NCBI GenBank assembly: GCA_009760855.2
Contig: WPIO01000096.1
Coordinates: forward strand, 615,001-677,000
Reading direction: 5' to 3'
Origin: Cristatella mucedo
Taxonomy: Eukaryota; Bryozoa; Phylactolaemata; Cristatellidae
Length of the DNA: 62,000 bases
Part shown: piece by piece, positions 26,287 through 35,947 of the stretch
How positions within the stretch are numbered: position 1 is the first letter of the stretch
Layout: every line of letters starts with the position of its first letter
The notes under the pieces: generated by a model
Seen by the model: only the letters and a program-made list of their open reading frames with translations
Told to the model about the DNA's origin: nothing
Databases searched by the model: none
Program-made: the position numbers and the translations under genes

Positions 26287-26511
26287 CTTCTAACGATGAG
26301 TTAGCCGCCTGCTAGCCCGAACTTCGGGATTCGGGAAGGTTTCCTCGCTGAACTTCGATGAATTTTGACATTTCGAATTTCGCCTCGTACAGCGTTCGCT
26401 TGCGGCATCGGCTGTTGTACTTAGCAGCGAAGCACCTCGACACTAACGTACACGCCTCACCTGCGGCCAGTAGTTTAGCCATTGACACAGAGTAGCCTAC
26501 GGCCACTAATG

Positions 26512-27876
26512 TGTAACGCCGAAGGCTCGGCGGGGTAAGCTTGACCTGCCGCTTACCTAGCGGCGTAGCCTATCGCCTAATGCCGTTCGGTGCGCGCCTA
26601 CGCGCAATAAGCTGGCCGCCACGAAACGAGCGTTTCTGGCGCTGACCTGCTTACCGTTACTAAAAGGGGTCGTGAGTCCGCGGCGTGAATTGGAAGCAAG
26701 ACACATAAATTGGGGATTTTACTGAACTTTATTCGCAAGCGCACAAAGTCGCTGCGCGTCTAGTTCAGCTTTATCTCCACACTCCTCGCACGTTCAACAC
26801 TCTTGCGGAGGGAATACTCCTCTACACTAAGCGCGACCCGGACCCTAAACCCTAACCGGTGAACTAGGAATCCGTTCCCACCTGTGCCGAGGGAATACCC
26901 CAAACACGCCAACTTAAACACTCGAGCGGAGGGAGTACTTCTCCACACTGAGGTGCGAACCGGAGTCTAAACCCTACCCGGTGAACTAGAACTCGGTTTC
27001 CACCAGTGCGGCCGGAATACTCCACACACGCCAACTCAAGCACTCCTGCGGAGGAAATAATTCTCCACACTAAAGCGCGACCCGGAGCCTAAACCCTACC
27101 CGGTGAACTAGAGCTCCACACACGCCAACTACGCCTAGCTCGCGCCGGCAAATCCCTATGCCGAGAGCACGTGCTAGCGCGCACACACACGACACAAAAG
27201 AAACACAAAACACGAAAGAACAAACAAAATGCCAGCTCGGGCGCGATACGACCGTGTTCGGTGGGGTTCCACCGAATCCTCCTAGAGCTGTCTCGTCCTG
27301 TTCCGTCAATCGCTGGCGAACAGCCCGCCCTCCTCCCTCGCTTCCAGAGAAAACGAGTCCGACGGCGGAGCCGGACCAAAGACAGAAGACCACAGACAAA
27401 AAGACACGAGGCAAAAGACACGAGGCAAAAGACACGAGGCAAAAGACACAGAGCGAGCGTCGCTCGACTCTTAAATACTTGGCTGAGACAATGGGGCAAG
27501 AGCTTAGTGGTATTGGGCCCGGACACCTTGGCCCATTACGGAAAGGAATGACTACCGTTCCCAGGCCACTGGCAGGGCACCTCCGTCCAGCTTGAATGGC
27601 GAATGGGTTCCAGACGCTTCTTTCTTGGGAAGAGGGAAGGCGGGGGTTGACAGGCCAGCCAACATCTATCAGCAGCTTCCGCGAGTATCGGACCAATTCT
27701 AAAGGCCGAATCGCCGCTGCTCGTCTCCGAGCTTCCTGGCCTGCTCCTAAGCGCTTCCTCTCTAACCGCACTGACGCTCCTCTCTGGCTCACTGCTCCAG
27801 GACAAAGGGGCTCTAGCCCGCCGCCGAACAGCTCTTGTTCGCGCTAAAATTCAGCCAAAGCCAGCAGGGCGCTACA
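26512..27876 (-). repeat. 3' LTR of the family A element
   Basis: Plus-strand ends tgtaacgcc...gcgctaca. Minus-strand TATTTAA is at 27477-27471 and AATAAA at 26733-26728. It contains four imperfect blocks of ctaaaccctaaccggtgaac spaced about 100 bp apart, and an acacgaggcaaaag triplication near 27405-27445. Long frames inside it (240, 145 and 126 codons) overlap in several frames and are not convincing genes. Confidence 0.92.
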
Positions 27877-28949
27877 AACCTATCGACCACGGGAAGATCC
27901 GACCTCGGATCTGCCCTCTAAGCTACCCAAGCTGCCAAGCTCACACTTGCACACAATCAACGCAACAATCACTCGTAATTATGCATAACCTAACATCGCG
28001 ACGTGCCAGTGATTCATTGGGCGGCGCACCAAAAAAAAAACTCCGGCCCCTTCCTTAGCTTTCAGCTTTCAATTTTCCGGAGAAAAAAAAAGCGGAACGC
28101 CCTCGTCGAGGCACTACCTAGCGCTGAAGCTGCGCGCTAGGTTGTGGTACGTCTTGAGCTCTTCACTCCGGTAGGAGCGATCGCGGCGCTCCACTTCTCT
28201 CCTTCCCAACGTCGTCGAATGTCTGGCGTCGGCCTGCTCCTCAGGCCGAGCCACAGAACGAATAGCATGAAATCTCAGTTGGGCCATTCGGTGGTTGGCG
28301 TTCGTCTACAAGAACATGCATGTTAGTGCCCGCTCTTAAACGGAAAGTGCCACGCAAACGATGTTGAACCTCAGTCTCCTTCCGCAAAGCGGCCTTTGGG
28401 GAGATGACGTCTCGTAGCCTCTTCCGTCGACGCCAGCTCTTCGTGACCACCGACAGCTCCTGTGATTTATACTCCTGCAGACATCTAATCGAAATTCCGG
28501 TTTCTCACCGAAGAAACACAGCACGATATTGGCAGTACTCACGCCAATCAGCTCGGCGAAGAAATTCGGAGGAAACAATTTGCGGCGCAGCTTGGTGCAG
28601 CGGCTGCTGCCGAGCGTTCGCGTCCGCGCTAGCTTTCAGCAGAGCGATTTTTACCATCTGCTGCACGCGTCCATCTACATAGCTGCGTCAGGTGCTTCCC
28701 TAGCGCCTGCTGCCGCGCTACTCCCACCCGCTACAGCCTGATGAGAATGGCTCATTTTGGGCGTTTCGATTTACTTGCACAGAAAATGTCCCTACCTCTC
28801 ACGTTAAAACTACACTCTTTTGTTCGATCCAATTTACACGCCTACAAGTCTAATTCAGGAGACCTACTCAAGCAAGCCGCCTCCTGCGGAATTTCTCGTC
28901 CTAGGATCCTACCTGCAATTTGACAAGTACCCGTTCGGGCGCCAAAAAA
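27877..28949 (-). other. Internal region of the family A element
   Basis: 1,073 bp with two A-runs (near 28029-28039 and 28083-28091 on the plus strand). The longest minus frames are 80 codons (28578-28336, opening near FPPNFFAELIGV) and 69 codons. I recognise no gag zinc knuckle, protease or polymerase motif. It may hold a packaging signal or a gag remnant, but nothing supports that directly. Confidence 0.6.
28927..28944 (-). promoter_or_regulatory. Primer-binding site resembling tRNA-Lys complement
   Basis: Minus strand reads TGGCGCCCGAACGGGTAC, five T residues inside the 5' LTR. It matches the classical tRNA-Lys3 primer-binding site at 16 of 18 positions (differences at 13 and 16). This fixes the element's orientation. 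Confidence 0.85.
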
Positions 28950-30314
28950 TGTAACGCCGAAGGCTCGGCGGGGTAAGCTTGACCTGCCGCTTACCTAGCG
29001 GCGTAGCCTATCGCCTAATGCCGTTCGGTGCGCGCCTACGCGCAATAAGCTGGCCGCCACGAAACGAGCGTTTCTGGCGCTGACCTGCTTACCGTTACTA
29101 AAAGGGGTCGTGAGTCCGCGGCGTGAATTGGAAGCAAGACACATAAATTGGGGATTTTACTGAACTTTATTCGCAAGCGCACAAAGTCGCTGCGCGTCTA
29201 GTTCAGCTTTATCTCCACACTCCTCGCACGTTCAACACTCTTGCGGAGGGAATACTCCTCTACACTAAGCGCGACCCGGACCCTAAACCCTAACCGGTGA
29301 ACTAGGAATCCGTTCCCACCTGTGCCGAGGGAATACCCCAAACACGCCAACTTAAACACTCGAGCGGAGGGAGTACTTCTCCACACTGAGGTGCGAACCG
29401 GAGTCTAAACCCTACCCGGTGAACTAGAACTCGGTTTCCACCAGTGCGGCCGGAATACTCCACACACGCCAACTCAAGCACTCCTGCGGAGGAAATAATT
29501 CTCCACACTAAAGCGCGACCCGGAGCCTAAACCCTACCCGGTGAACTAGAGCTCCACACACGCCAACTACGCCTAGCTCGCGCCGGCAAATCCCTATGCC
29601 GAGAGCACGTGCTAGCGCGCACACACACGACACAAAAGAAACACAAAACACGAAAGAACAAACAAAATGCCAGCTCGGGCGCGATACGACCGTGTTCGGT
29701 GGGGTTCCACCGAATCCTCCTAGAGCTGTCTCGTCCTGTTCCGTCAATCGCTGGCGAACAGCCCGCCCTCCTCCCTCGCTTCCAGAGAAAACGAGTCCGA
29801 CGGCGGAGCCGGACCAAAGACAGAAGACCACAGACAAAAAGACACGAGGCAAAAGACACGAGGCAAAAGACACGAGGCAAAAGACACAGAGCGAGCGTCG
29901 CTCGACTCTTAAATACTTGGCTGAGACAATGGGGCAAGAGCTTAGTGGTATTGGGCCCGGACACCTTGGCCCATTACGGAAAGGAATGACTACCGTTCCC
30001 AGGCCACTGGCAGGGCACCTCCGTCCAGCTTGAATGGCGAATGGGTTCCAGACGCTTCTTTCTTGGGAAGAGGGAAGGCGGGGGTTGACAGGCCAGCCAA
30101 CATCTATCAGCAGCTTCCGCGAGTATCGGACCAATTCTAAAGGCCGAATCGCCGCTGCTCGTCTCCGAGCTTCCTGGCCTGCTCCTAAGCGCTTCCTCTC
30201 TAACCGCACTGACGCTCCTCTCTGGCTCACTGCTCCAGGACAAAGGGGCTCTAGCCCGCCGCCGAACAGCTCTTGTTCGCGCTAAAATTCAGCCAAAGCC
30301 AGCAGGGCGCTACA
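28950..30314 (-). repeat. 5' LTR of the family A element
   Basis: Direct repeat of 26512-27876 at an offset of 2,438 bp. Minus-strand TATA-like at 29915-29909 and AATAAA at 29171-29166. On the minus strand it ends GTTACA immediately before the primer-binding site. Confidence 0.92.
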
Positions 30315-30379
30315 AATGCATGTTACATTTCGTGTCGTCTGCTGCGATTGATCGAGCTCTCATATGTAAATATAAAAGA

Positions 30380-30522
30380 TATAATTCATTCGTATGGCGC
30401 CCCAAGAGAACTGAATCTCTATTCAGGCGCTTCACATATGCCTCGGGGCTCGAGCCCACGACCTCGGCCAGACCATGGTCCCTGGGGCGAGCACCTTAAC
30501 CTCTGGACCCAACCAGCACTGT
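30380..30522 (-). mobile_element. SINE family 2, reverse copy
   Basis: Reading the plus strand: attcgtatggcgccccaaga, gaactgaatctctattcagg, cgcttcacatatg, then box B (ctcgagcccacgacc) and box A (gagcaccttaacctctgga), both reversed. It starts about 60 bp beyond the right end of the LTR element. Confidence 0.8.
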
Positions 30523-30982
30523 GCCCGTTGAGAGTAATAAAGGAAAGACTCGTTTACAGCGAGCTGTATCTCCGCGAGACTCCCACTAGAACAGCCGCTG
30601 CCGGAGCCAGTAGCTGTGTCCATCTCATCCATCTGTCTACCTCGTCTATCTATCTGTCTATCTTGTCTATCTGTGTATCCATCTGTCATAGATATCGTGT
30701 CTATCGTGCTTCCTGTCGGAGACCATTTCTCTTCCGTTTTTGTTTACTTGGCGACGCTCCACTTCTATCAGCACGCGTGCAATTCTTGTGGGAAACAGGC
30801 AGCTTTTCTCGCTTCTTTATCTGAAAAATAGAAAATAATTTAAGGGATTTTATTCGCAGGGTCCGATGATGGTCAATGCTCGCTGGGATCTTAAATGTTC
30901 CTTGCACACTCTACCTCCACGTGCCACTTTCCAGTCTGCGACTTGCTGCTGCCTCATCACGATGTTCATCTCCTTAAGATCG

Positions 30983-31377
30983 CTCTCTCTCTCTCTCTCT
31001 CTCTGCCCTCTTGACCTTAAGCGTAGCTGCTATTTTGTCGTAACCTAGCTTTCGGTGTCCGTCCTCAGCTTATTCGCTTCTGCCTGTAATTTATTAGATG
31101 TCTCCTGAGCCAGCTCGTCATCCTTTCGCTCTTTGTCTAATGGAGTACACTAGTCGGTCCACATCCTGACCGCTCTTTGTCTGACCAAAGCTCCATTCTA
31201 ACGTGAGCGGATCTCGCCGTCAAACTGTCGCCTTGCTCCGCTCCCGATTATCTAATGTGTCCCCTACCCAATTCTTCTAGGCTAGTCTGTCCGCTACGGG
31301 TTGCTCTAGGTGCCCTAGTCAGACCCACTAAGGCAAGGGCTAGTATCGCGGCTAACCTGAGAGCTGCCCCGGTGCAG
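30983..31377 (-). mobile_element. Truncated family B LTR (U3 part)
   Basis: Matches the reverse of 56168-56585: tgcac/ggggcagctctcagg end, tagacaaagagcg and ggttagaatggagctt blocks, ending in a CT run where the other copies carry GA just before the TATA box. The R/U5 half is absent and no target duplication is visible. Confidence 0.75.
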
Positions 31378-31644
31378 AAGTGCTGGCTTACGAAGAATCC
31401 CGTTGCCGGATTCTATCGGATTTGCGGCAGGATCCCGGTCGCTTGATTTCGTTGACCGCCGAATAACCGTTGAGCGCCTTTAATTCTGAAGGGTCATCGT
31501 AGGCAGTTCACTACATCTGCGTAAGTCAAGGCTGTAAGTGTCGGATTTCTAGGCATTTTGTATCAACGCCCTATGAGAAGTTAGCTTTCTAAAGTGTCAG
31601 ATGCCCTTAAAGTGTCGGGCGACCTTAATGTGAAATGAGTCGGA

Positions 31645-32160
31645 GACCGTACTTTAGTTCGTATGAGCCCAAAGCCTGGAAGTCACTTCCGACTGGCTTT
31701 ACGATTTATCCCGTGAATTGATCACAGTTAAGATGAAGCTAAAAATAGTCTATTCATCACAGCCTTTAGTGGTTCCACTTGATTCGTCCGTTGTGCGCTT
31801 ATGCGCGCTGACTGACTTGTGCTGACTGCTGTTCCTCTTTAATTAATGTTATGCGCGTTGCCATTGAATGAATAATTAAATCCTAGCTGATTAAACAGCC
31901 TCTTTTTGTATAGCGACGGAAGAGCCTTTATGGCTATCACCACCGCTCGCAGTGGCGATAAAGAATCACCAACTGCAGGAATCGAACCCACGACCTCGGG
32001 ACTGAGGTCGCGAAGGCAACCGCCTTACCTAGTGTGCCAGTTCGACGATTTGAGCATGCTATCACTAACCGTTCGATCGTGCTTCCCTTGCAGCACATGT
32101 GAAGTGCCTAGGAAAAGATCGAGTTTTCTGAGGGCGCAATAACAAATACATTATTATTAT
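31645..32160 (+). mobile_element. LINE 3' fragment split by a reverse SINE
   Basis: The end of the ORF is recognisable (ttagttcgtatgagcccaaa, gcctggaagtcacttcc), then the 3' UTR with gattcgtccgttgtgcgctt. The family terminus aagtgcctaggaaaagatcg, gttttctgagggcgcaataa and an ATT tail resumes after the SINE at 31875-32041. Confidence 0.75.
31875..32041 (-). mobile_element. SINE family 1, reverse copy inside a LINE fragment
   Basis: Tail tcctagctgattaaacagcc, body ctttatggctatcaccaccg, box B (ggaatcgaacccac) and box A (ccttacctagtgtgcc) in reverse. Well preserved. Confidence 0.88.
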
Positions 32161-33360
32161 TTAATTTCTATCCCGGTATAGCGAAAAATCGTCAATATAA
32201 CATAGTACTATGCGAGAAAAACCATGCAATTGCCACCTGTTGTTGCGTCTTCGATCCGCGAGGCTCCGTATCGCGACGTACTGTTGGATGCATTGAAGTC
32301 GGGCACGCTTCATTGGTCACTTCGTGCTAATTCACCTTCCGCCATGGCATGCGCATGCCATGGCGGAAGAATATTTGCTAGAGCATGCGAGAACAGAAAA
32401 TAAGCGAGAACATGCGAGAATAAGCGAGAACATGTGCATGCCCATGTTCTCGCCAGTCATAAACAGGTGACCGGATATCCCCGCCGCCCCTCCCGTCGAA
32501 CGTGCCGATGTACCTGCCGAGGGCTGCTGTCACCAAATCAACATCTATACCACTGTTACTAATCACACAATGCGTTGTAAGATTAGAACTGCTACTAACT
32601 TTAGTAGCAGCTACCCACGCTATCCAGTTACAACTGTTGCTAATTAATCTAGCCCGGAAGTATTAAAGCCAGGATAACTTTGGGAGCGCCCGCAGCAGCT
32701 CGTGCCAACAGAATGCCTACAGAATTCGTGTGCAAAAAGAATTTATAGAGGGTTTACAGCATGATTAATCGTCGACCCTCATGCCATTGTTGGCGATGCT
32801 GAGACCCAGTGCAGCAGGCTAGAGTGCTAGACCCCCAGGCCGGAGCATAACCGGGTTTAAACGGCCTAGGCCACTTTATACCCCGGAAGTAAATTACGGC
32901 CTAGGCCACTTTTTACCCATCCAGGTCAAACTATGCTAGTCACGTCGATGGTTCTGAGCGATACACAAATGAATCTTTACTCGATGGCTCATAAATCTGC
33001 GCCAGCGCCGACCCGGACACTTCATTCTCTGCTCTCTCGTTCTTATCTTAAGGCACTCATTACTCTAAACTCTCACCGGCCTCGCCTTTTATAATGGCTA
33101 TTTCTTAAATCGGAATGTTTGCTACCGTATGCGAACCGAAAGCCCCCCTGGCTCTTTTTACGCCGTGGGAAACTCTCCAGCTTAGTAATGCACCAAGTCG
33201 TCGCGACTCTTGGGAGTTACAAACGGCGAAACACAAGCATTCTGCGTAATTCTGAGCAAACTTCGATTTATTAAGGAATCTTGAAAACCCAGGATTCACT
33301 TTCCGGTTGTTAGGGCGGCCGCTTGTGTTGCCCGCTGTTGGCGCCGGATTTCCGCTGTTC
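32161..33360. other. Intergenic, with one palindrome and GCGAGAACATG repeats
   Basis: Apart from the palindrome at 32336-32369 and the adjacent short repeats (about 32380-32455), no gene or transposon was recognised. Confidence 0.45.
32336..32369. repeat. 34-bp perfect palindrome
   Basis: The arm cttccgccatggcatgc is followed directly by its exact complement with no spacer. It contains nested NcoI- and SphI-like hexamers (ccatgg, gcatgc). Confidence 0.95.
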
Positions 33361-33548
33361 GGCTTTAAATCCATGGATTAAAATAAATGGAATTTAAATC
33401 TTTGGCTTTAAATTCGTGGATTAAAATAAATGAAATTTAAATCTTCGGCTTTAAATCCGTGGATTAAAATAAATGGAATTTAAATCTTCGGCTTTAAATC
33501 CGTGGATTAAAATAAATGGAATTTAAATCTTCGGCTTTAAATCCATGG
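33361..33548. repeat. 43-bp tandem repeat, 4.4 copies
   Basis: Units starting ggctttaaatcc at 33361, 33404, 33447 and 33490, with a partial at 33533. Each contains ggattaaaataaatgg and aatttaaatctt. Copies differ by a few bases. Confidence 0.95.
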
Positions 33549-34144
33549 AACAGCAAGTTGCAAGTTCAAATTCGTCTTTTGCTCCAGCATTCCATATTCG
33601 TCGGCAAATAATTCGAGTTGTGAGCGTCCCGCATTTCAAATTGTGAGCGACCGATCGGCGATCGATCCTTCCGCTCAGTAGGACCAAGGCTCTGGAGCTC
33701 TCTGCTTCCTCCTCTCTGCTTCTTGGTGAAGGCGCCCTAGCCTGTAGGGATGGGGCGCCAGGCACGGCTAACGACGGCCGGAAGTTCGCGCTTGTTGACA
33801 GCAGCAGGCGCAGAGTACAGATCAGCAGGAGGAGGAGCGGCGAGGAGCACAGGCTGCAGTCTCTAAGGAGTGAGGACGGCGGCCTCTCTGGCTGCGTGCT
33901 GTTACGGCTGCCTCGGTGCCGATTGTCGATACGACTGCTACGTCGCAGAACCTCCTCACGCCGATGCGTTCTTAAATGCCTCTATTATTTTTTTAACTCG
34001 CTGTGAACAGGATAGCGTGTCACTCGTCTACAAAGCTAGACGATCGTGCCGTGTCGCGCTCCATCTTATACAATTTCTCTAGTCACCTATTGAAAAGCGG
34101 AGCCGAAAGTTCTGTCACTCACATCCACGGTATGCAACGGCTTA
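33549..34144. other. Intergenic, no feature recognised
   Basis: Short open frames only; no recognised repeat family. Confidence 0.4.
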
Positions 34145-34305
34145 GCGATATCCTACCTCTTTTGTATGGCGACAGAAGAGCCTTTACGGCAATCGCCACC
34201 GCTTGCAGCAGCGATATTAAATCAACCGCCGCAGAATTCGATACCCACGACCTCGGCCCCCGAAAAGCAACCGCCTTACCTAGTGTGCCATCGCGGCTCG
34301 CCGTG
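34145..34305 (-). mobile_element. SINE family 1, reverse copy
   Basis: Reverse family body (ttttgtatggcgacagaaga, gcctttacggcaatcgccac) and reverse box A (ccttacctagtgtgcc). Box B is degraded (gaattcgatacccacgacc). Confidence 0.8.
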
Positions 34306-35207
34306 ATACCACTACTGGCGCTGCTTCTGCCCTGCTTCGCTCATTTCTCTTAGCCTTTCTCATTCCAGCGGCTTCTCTTATGACTTCTGCCTTCATTTTA
34401 TGCCATGTTTTGCGTGTGAAGGGCACCAGCAGTCTATGCGACGTACCTCCGAAATGACTCAAGACCGGTGCAAGCCGGCAGTACCAGTATTTGACGGTCC
34501 AGGAGTAGGAACACCCAGTGGCGTAATCTGCAGACAAGCGCTGATCCTACATAAAGGTAAGTTAATAAGAAAGAATACATACAACACCTAACGTAATATC
34601 TATACAAAGGCAACACTTTCGGCTACTTCCGCTGCTGCGGCGAGAACACCTCCGAAAGTGTGCCGCTGGCCCTCAAGGCTCTGACCTCGACGCTAGTTCC
34701 ACGCAAAGCGAAACTTCGCGATAATCTCTGCAGTTCCAGGCTGGCGACAGGCCGCGAGCGGCCAGGCTTGAACCTGCAGTCTGCAGGCTCAAGCTCGTTC
34801 CTGCTCCGCTTCCCGCTCGGCGCCGGCAACACCCGCTAATGCAGACCACGACCGCAGCTTCGACTAATTGTGTAATTCGATTGAATTAGTCAAATTGAAA
34901 ATTTCACTTTGATTTATACGCTTTTATACGCTTTTAGATAGTCGGATGTCTGCTGAAATTTGTTGCGAATGTTTTCTGTTTGGATGATTGCCACTGATCA
35001 ATCAACAATAATTAAAAGAGTTAACTGTAGTCAAATAATCACGCTCTGCCCGTCATCTTACAGACGGGGGCATACTCTTGCCTGGAGGGATACTGTTTGG
35101 CCTAGCCTATTTTACATAGCGGTCTAGGCCGTATTAACTCTGGAGTTTAAAAAAGCCTGGGTCGTTTAAGCTCGGTTATTCTCTGGGCGGGGTATACGCT
35201 GGCCTGT
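34306..35207. other. Intergenic, no feature recognised
   Basis: AT-richer around 34860-35030. No ORF, repeat family or RNA gene that I can support. Confidence 0.4.
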
Positions 35208-35945
35208 TCAACCGGCCCCGAACCTTAAAACTGAAGCCCAAAACATTTGAACTAAAGCCCTGAACTCTTGAACCGTGGCTAGCGCGACGAGTAAGCGCAG
35301 CAATGATTCGTACAGGCACGCCGACAGCGGCGGTCGACGGCAGCCGACGAATAGCGCCAATACCATAGGTAGGCTAGAGCACATCTGTTGCTTTGAACAG
35401 TACATTCGACGGCCACGGAGGCCTGCAGGGATGCGGCGAGAGTCGGTACCAAAGCTTTGGCTCACGTACAGCTCACGTACGGCGACGGCCAGAGCAACGC
35501 TGACCTGCCGGCCGACGAAAAGTTTCGGGCGGCTTGCCGACTGCTCGAGCTCGACCACTGCCAGGCCCAAAGCCCAGAGAGCACAACCGACCGACTGCCG
35601 CACGACTTCGGTATTTACGTCAATTTTGAGTAGACACTCACATAACGGTACATGGTCGTCGTAATTCAGGAGCGGTGAATAAGAAATTTCGGCAGCAAAA
35701 GTCCGGCAGACGTAAAACGCTAGCGTATCGATCTTCGCACCGATTGATACGAACGCCGGCGGTGACTCCGAACTCCCGCTTTTAACATACGGCACCGCCA
35801 AGCAACGGGCGCTAGACCTCACGCATGCATCCAAGAAGCTCTGGAATCGACGTCGCGCGTAGTAGCCACCGCCGCGCACCGCCTGCTCCTCGGCCCAATC
35901 CGCACTTCCGGAGAACGTCCAACCGGAAGTTGTTTCAACCGCCAA
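35208..35945 (-). other. Unassigned 245-codon open frame divergent from WDR74
   Basis: Open for 738 bp on the minus strand, running up to the WDR74 ATG and beyond it into WDR74 intron 1. No ATG occurs in frame in its first two thirds. A strong donor-like GTGAGT sits inside it (35641-35636). The peptide looks globular (for example SYSPLLNYDDHVPLCE) but I recognise no family. It could be an exon of a gene sharing the WDR74 promoter, or chance. Confidence 0.25.
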
Positions 35946-35947
35946 GT
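35895..35947 (+). promoter_or_regulatory. WDR74: WDR74 proximal promoter with paired ETS/GABP-like sites
   Basis: cacttccgg (35903-35911) and accggaagt (35922-35930) form an inverted pair of CCGGAAGT-type motifs within 45 bp of the WDR74 ATG. This is typical of TATA-less housekeeping promoters and suggests an extremely short 5' leader. It is based on motifs and position. Confidence 0.5.

Larger units (their letters stand above)
26512..30314 (-). mobile_element. Non-autonomous LTR retrotransposon (family A), very young
   Basis: Two 1,365-bp LTRs (26512-27876 and 28950-30314) start tgtaacgcc and end gcgctaca; I found no difference between them and their translated frames are identical. They bracket only 1,073 bp. 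An AATG target duplication flanks the whole (26508-26511 and 30315-30318). The sense is minus: a primer-binding site lies just inside the right LTR (28944-28927), and each LTR carries TATTTAA then AATAAA on the minus strand. The interior has no gag, protease, reverse transcriptase or integrase and no obvious polypurine tract. It resembles TRIM/LARD-style derivatives that depend on a partner element. Confidence 0.92.

Noticed and set aside
27070-27792. 240-codon minus-strand frame in the LTR and its twin at 29508-30230
   Set aside because: Contained wholly inside the LTRs, overlapping other long frames on both strands; no retroelement protein motif. Treated as non-coding LTR sequence.
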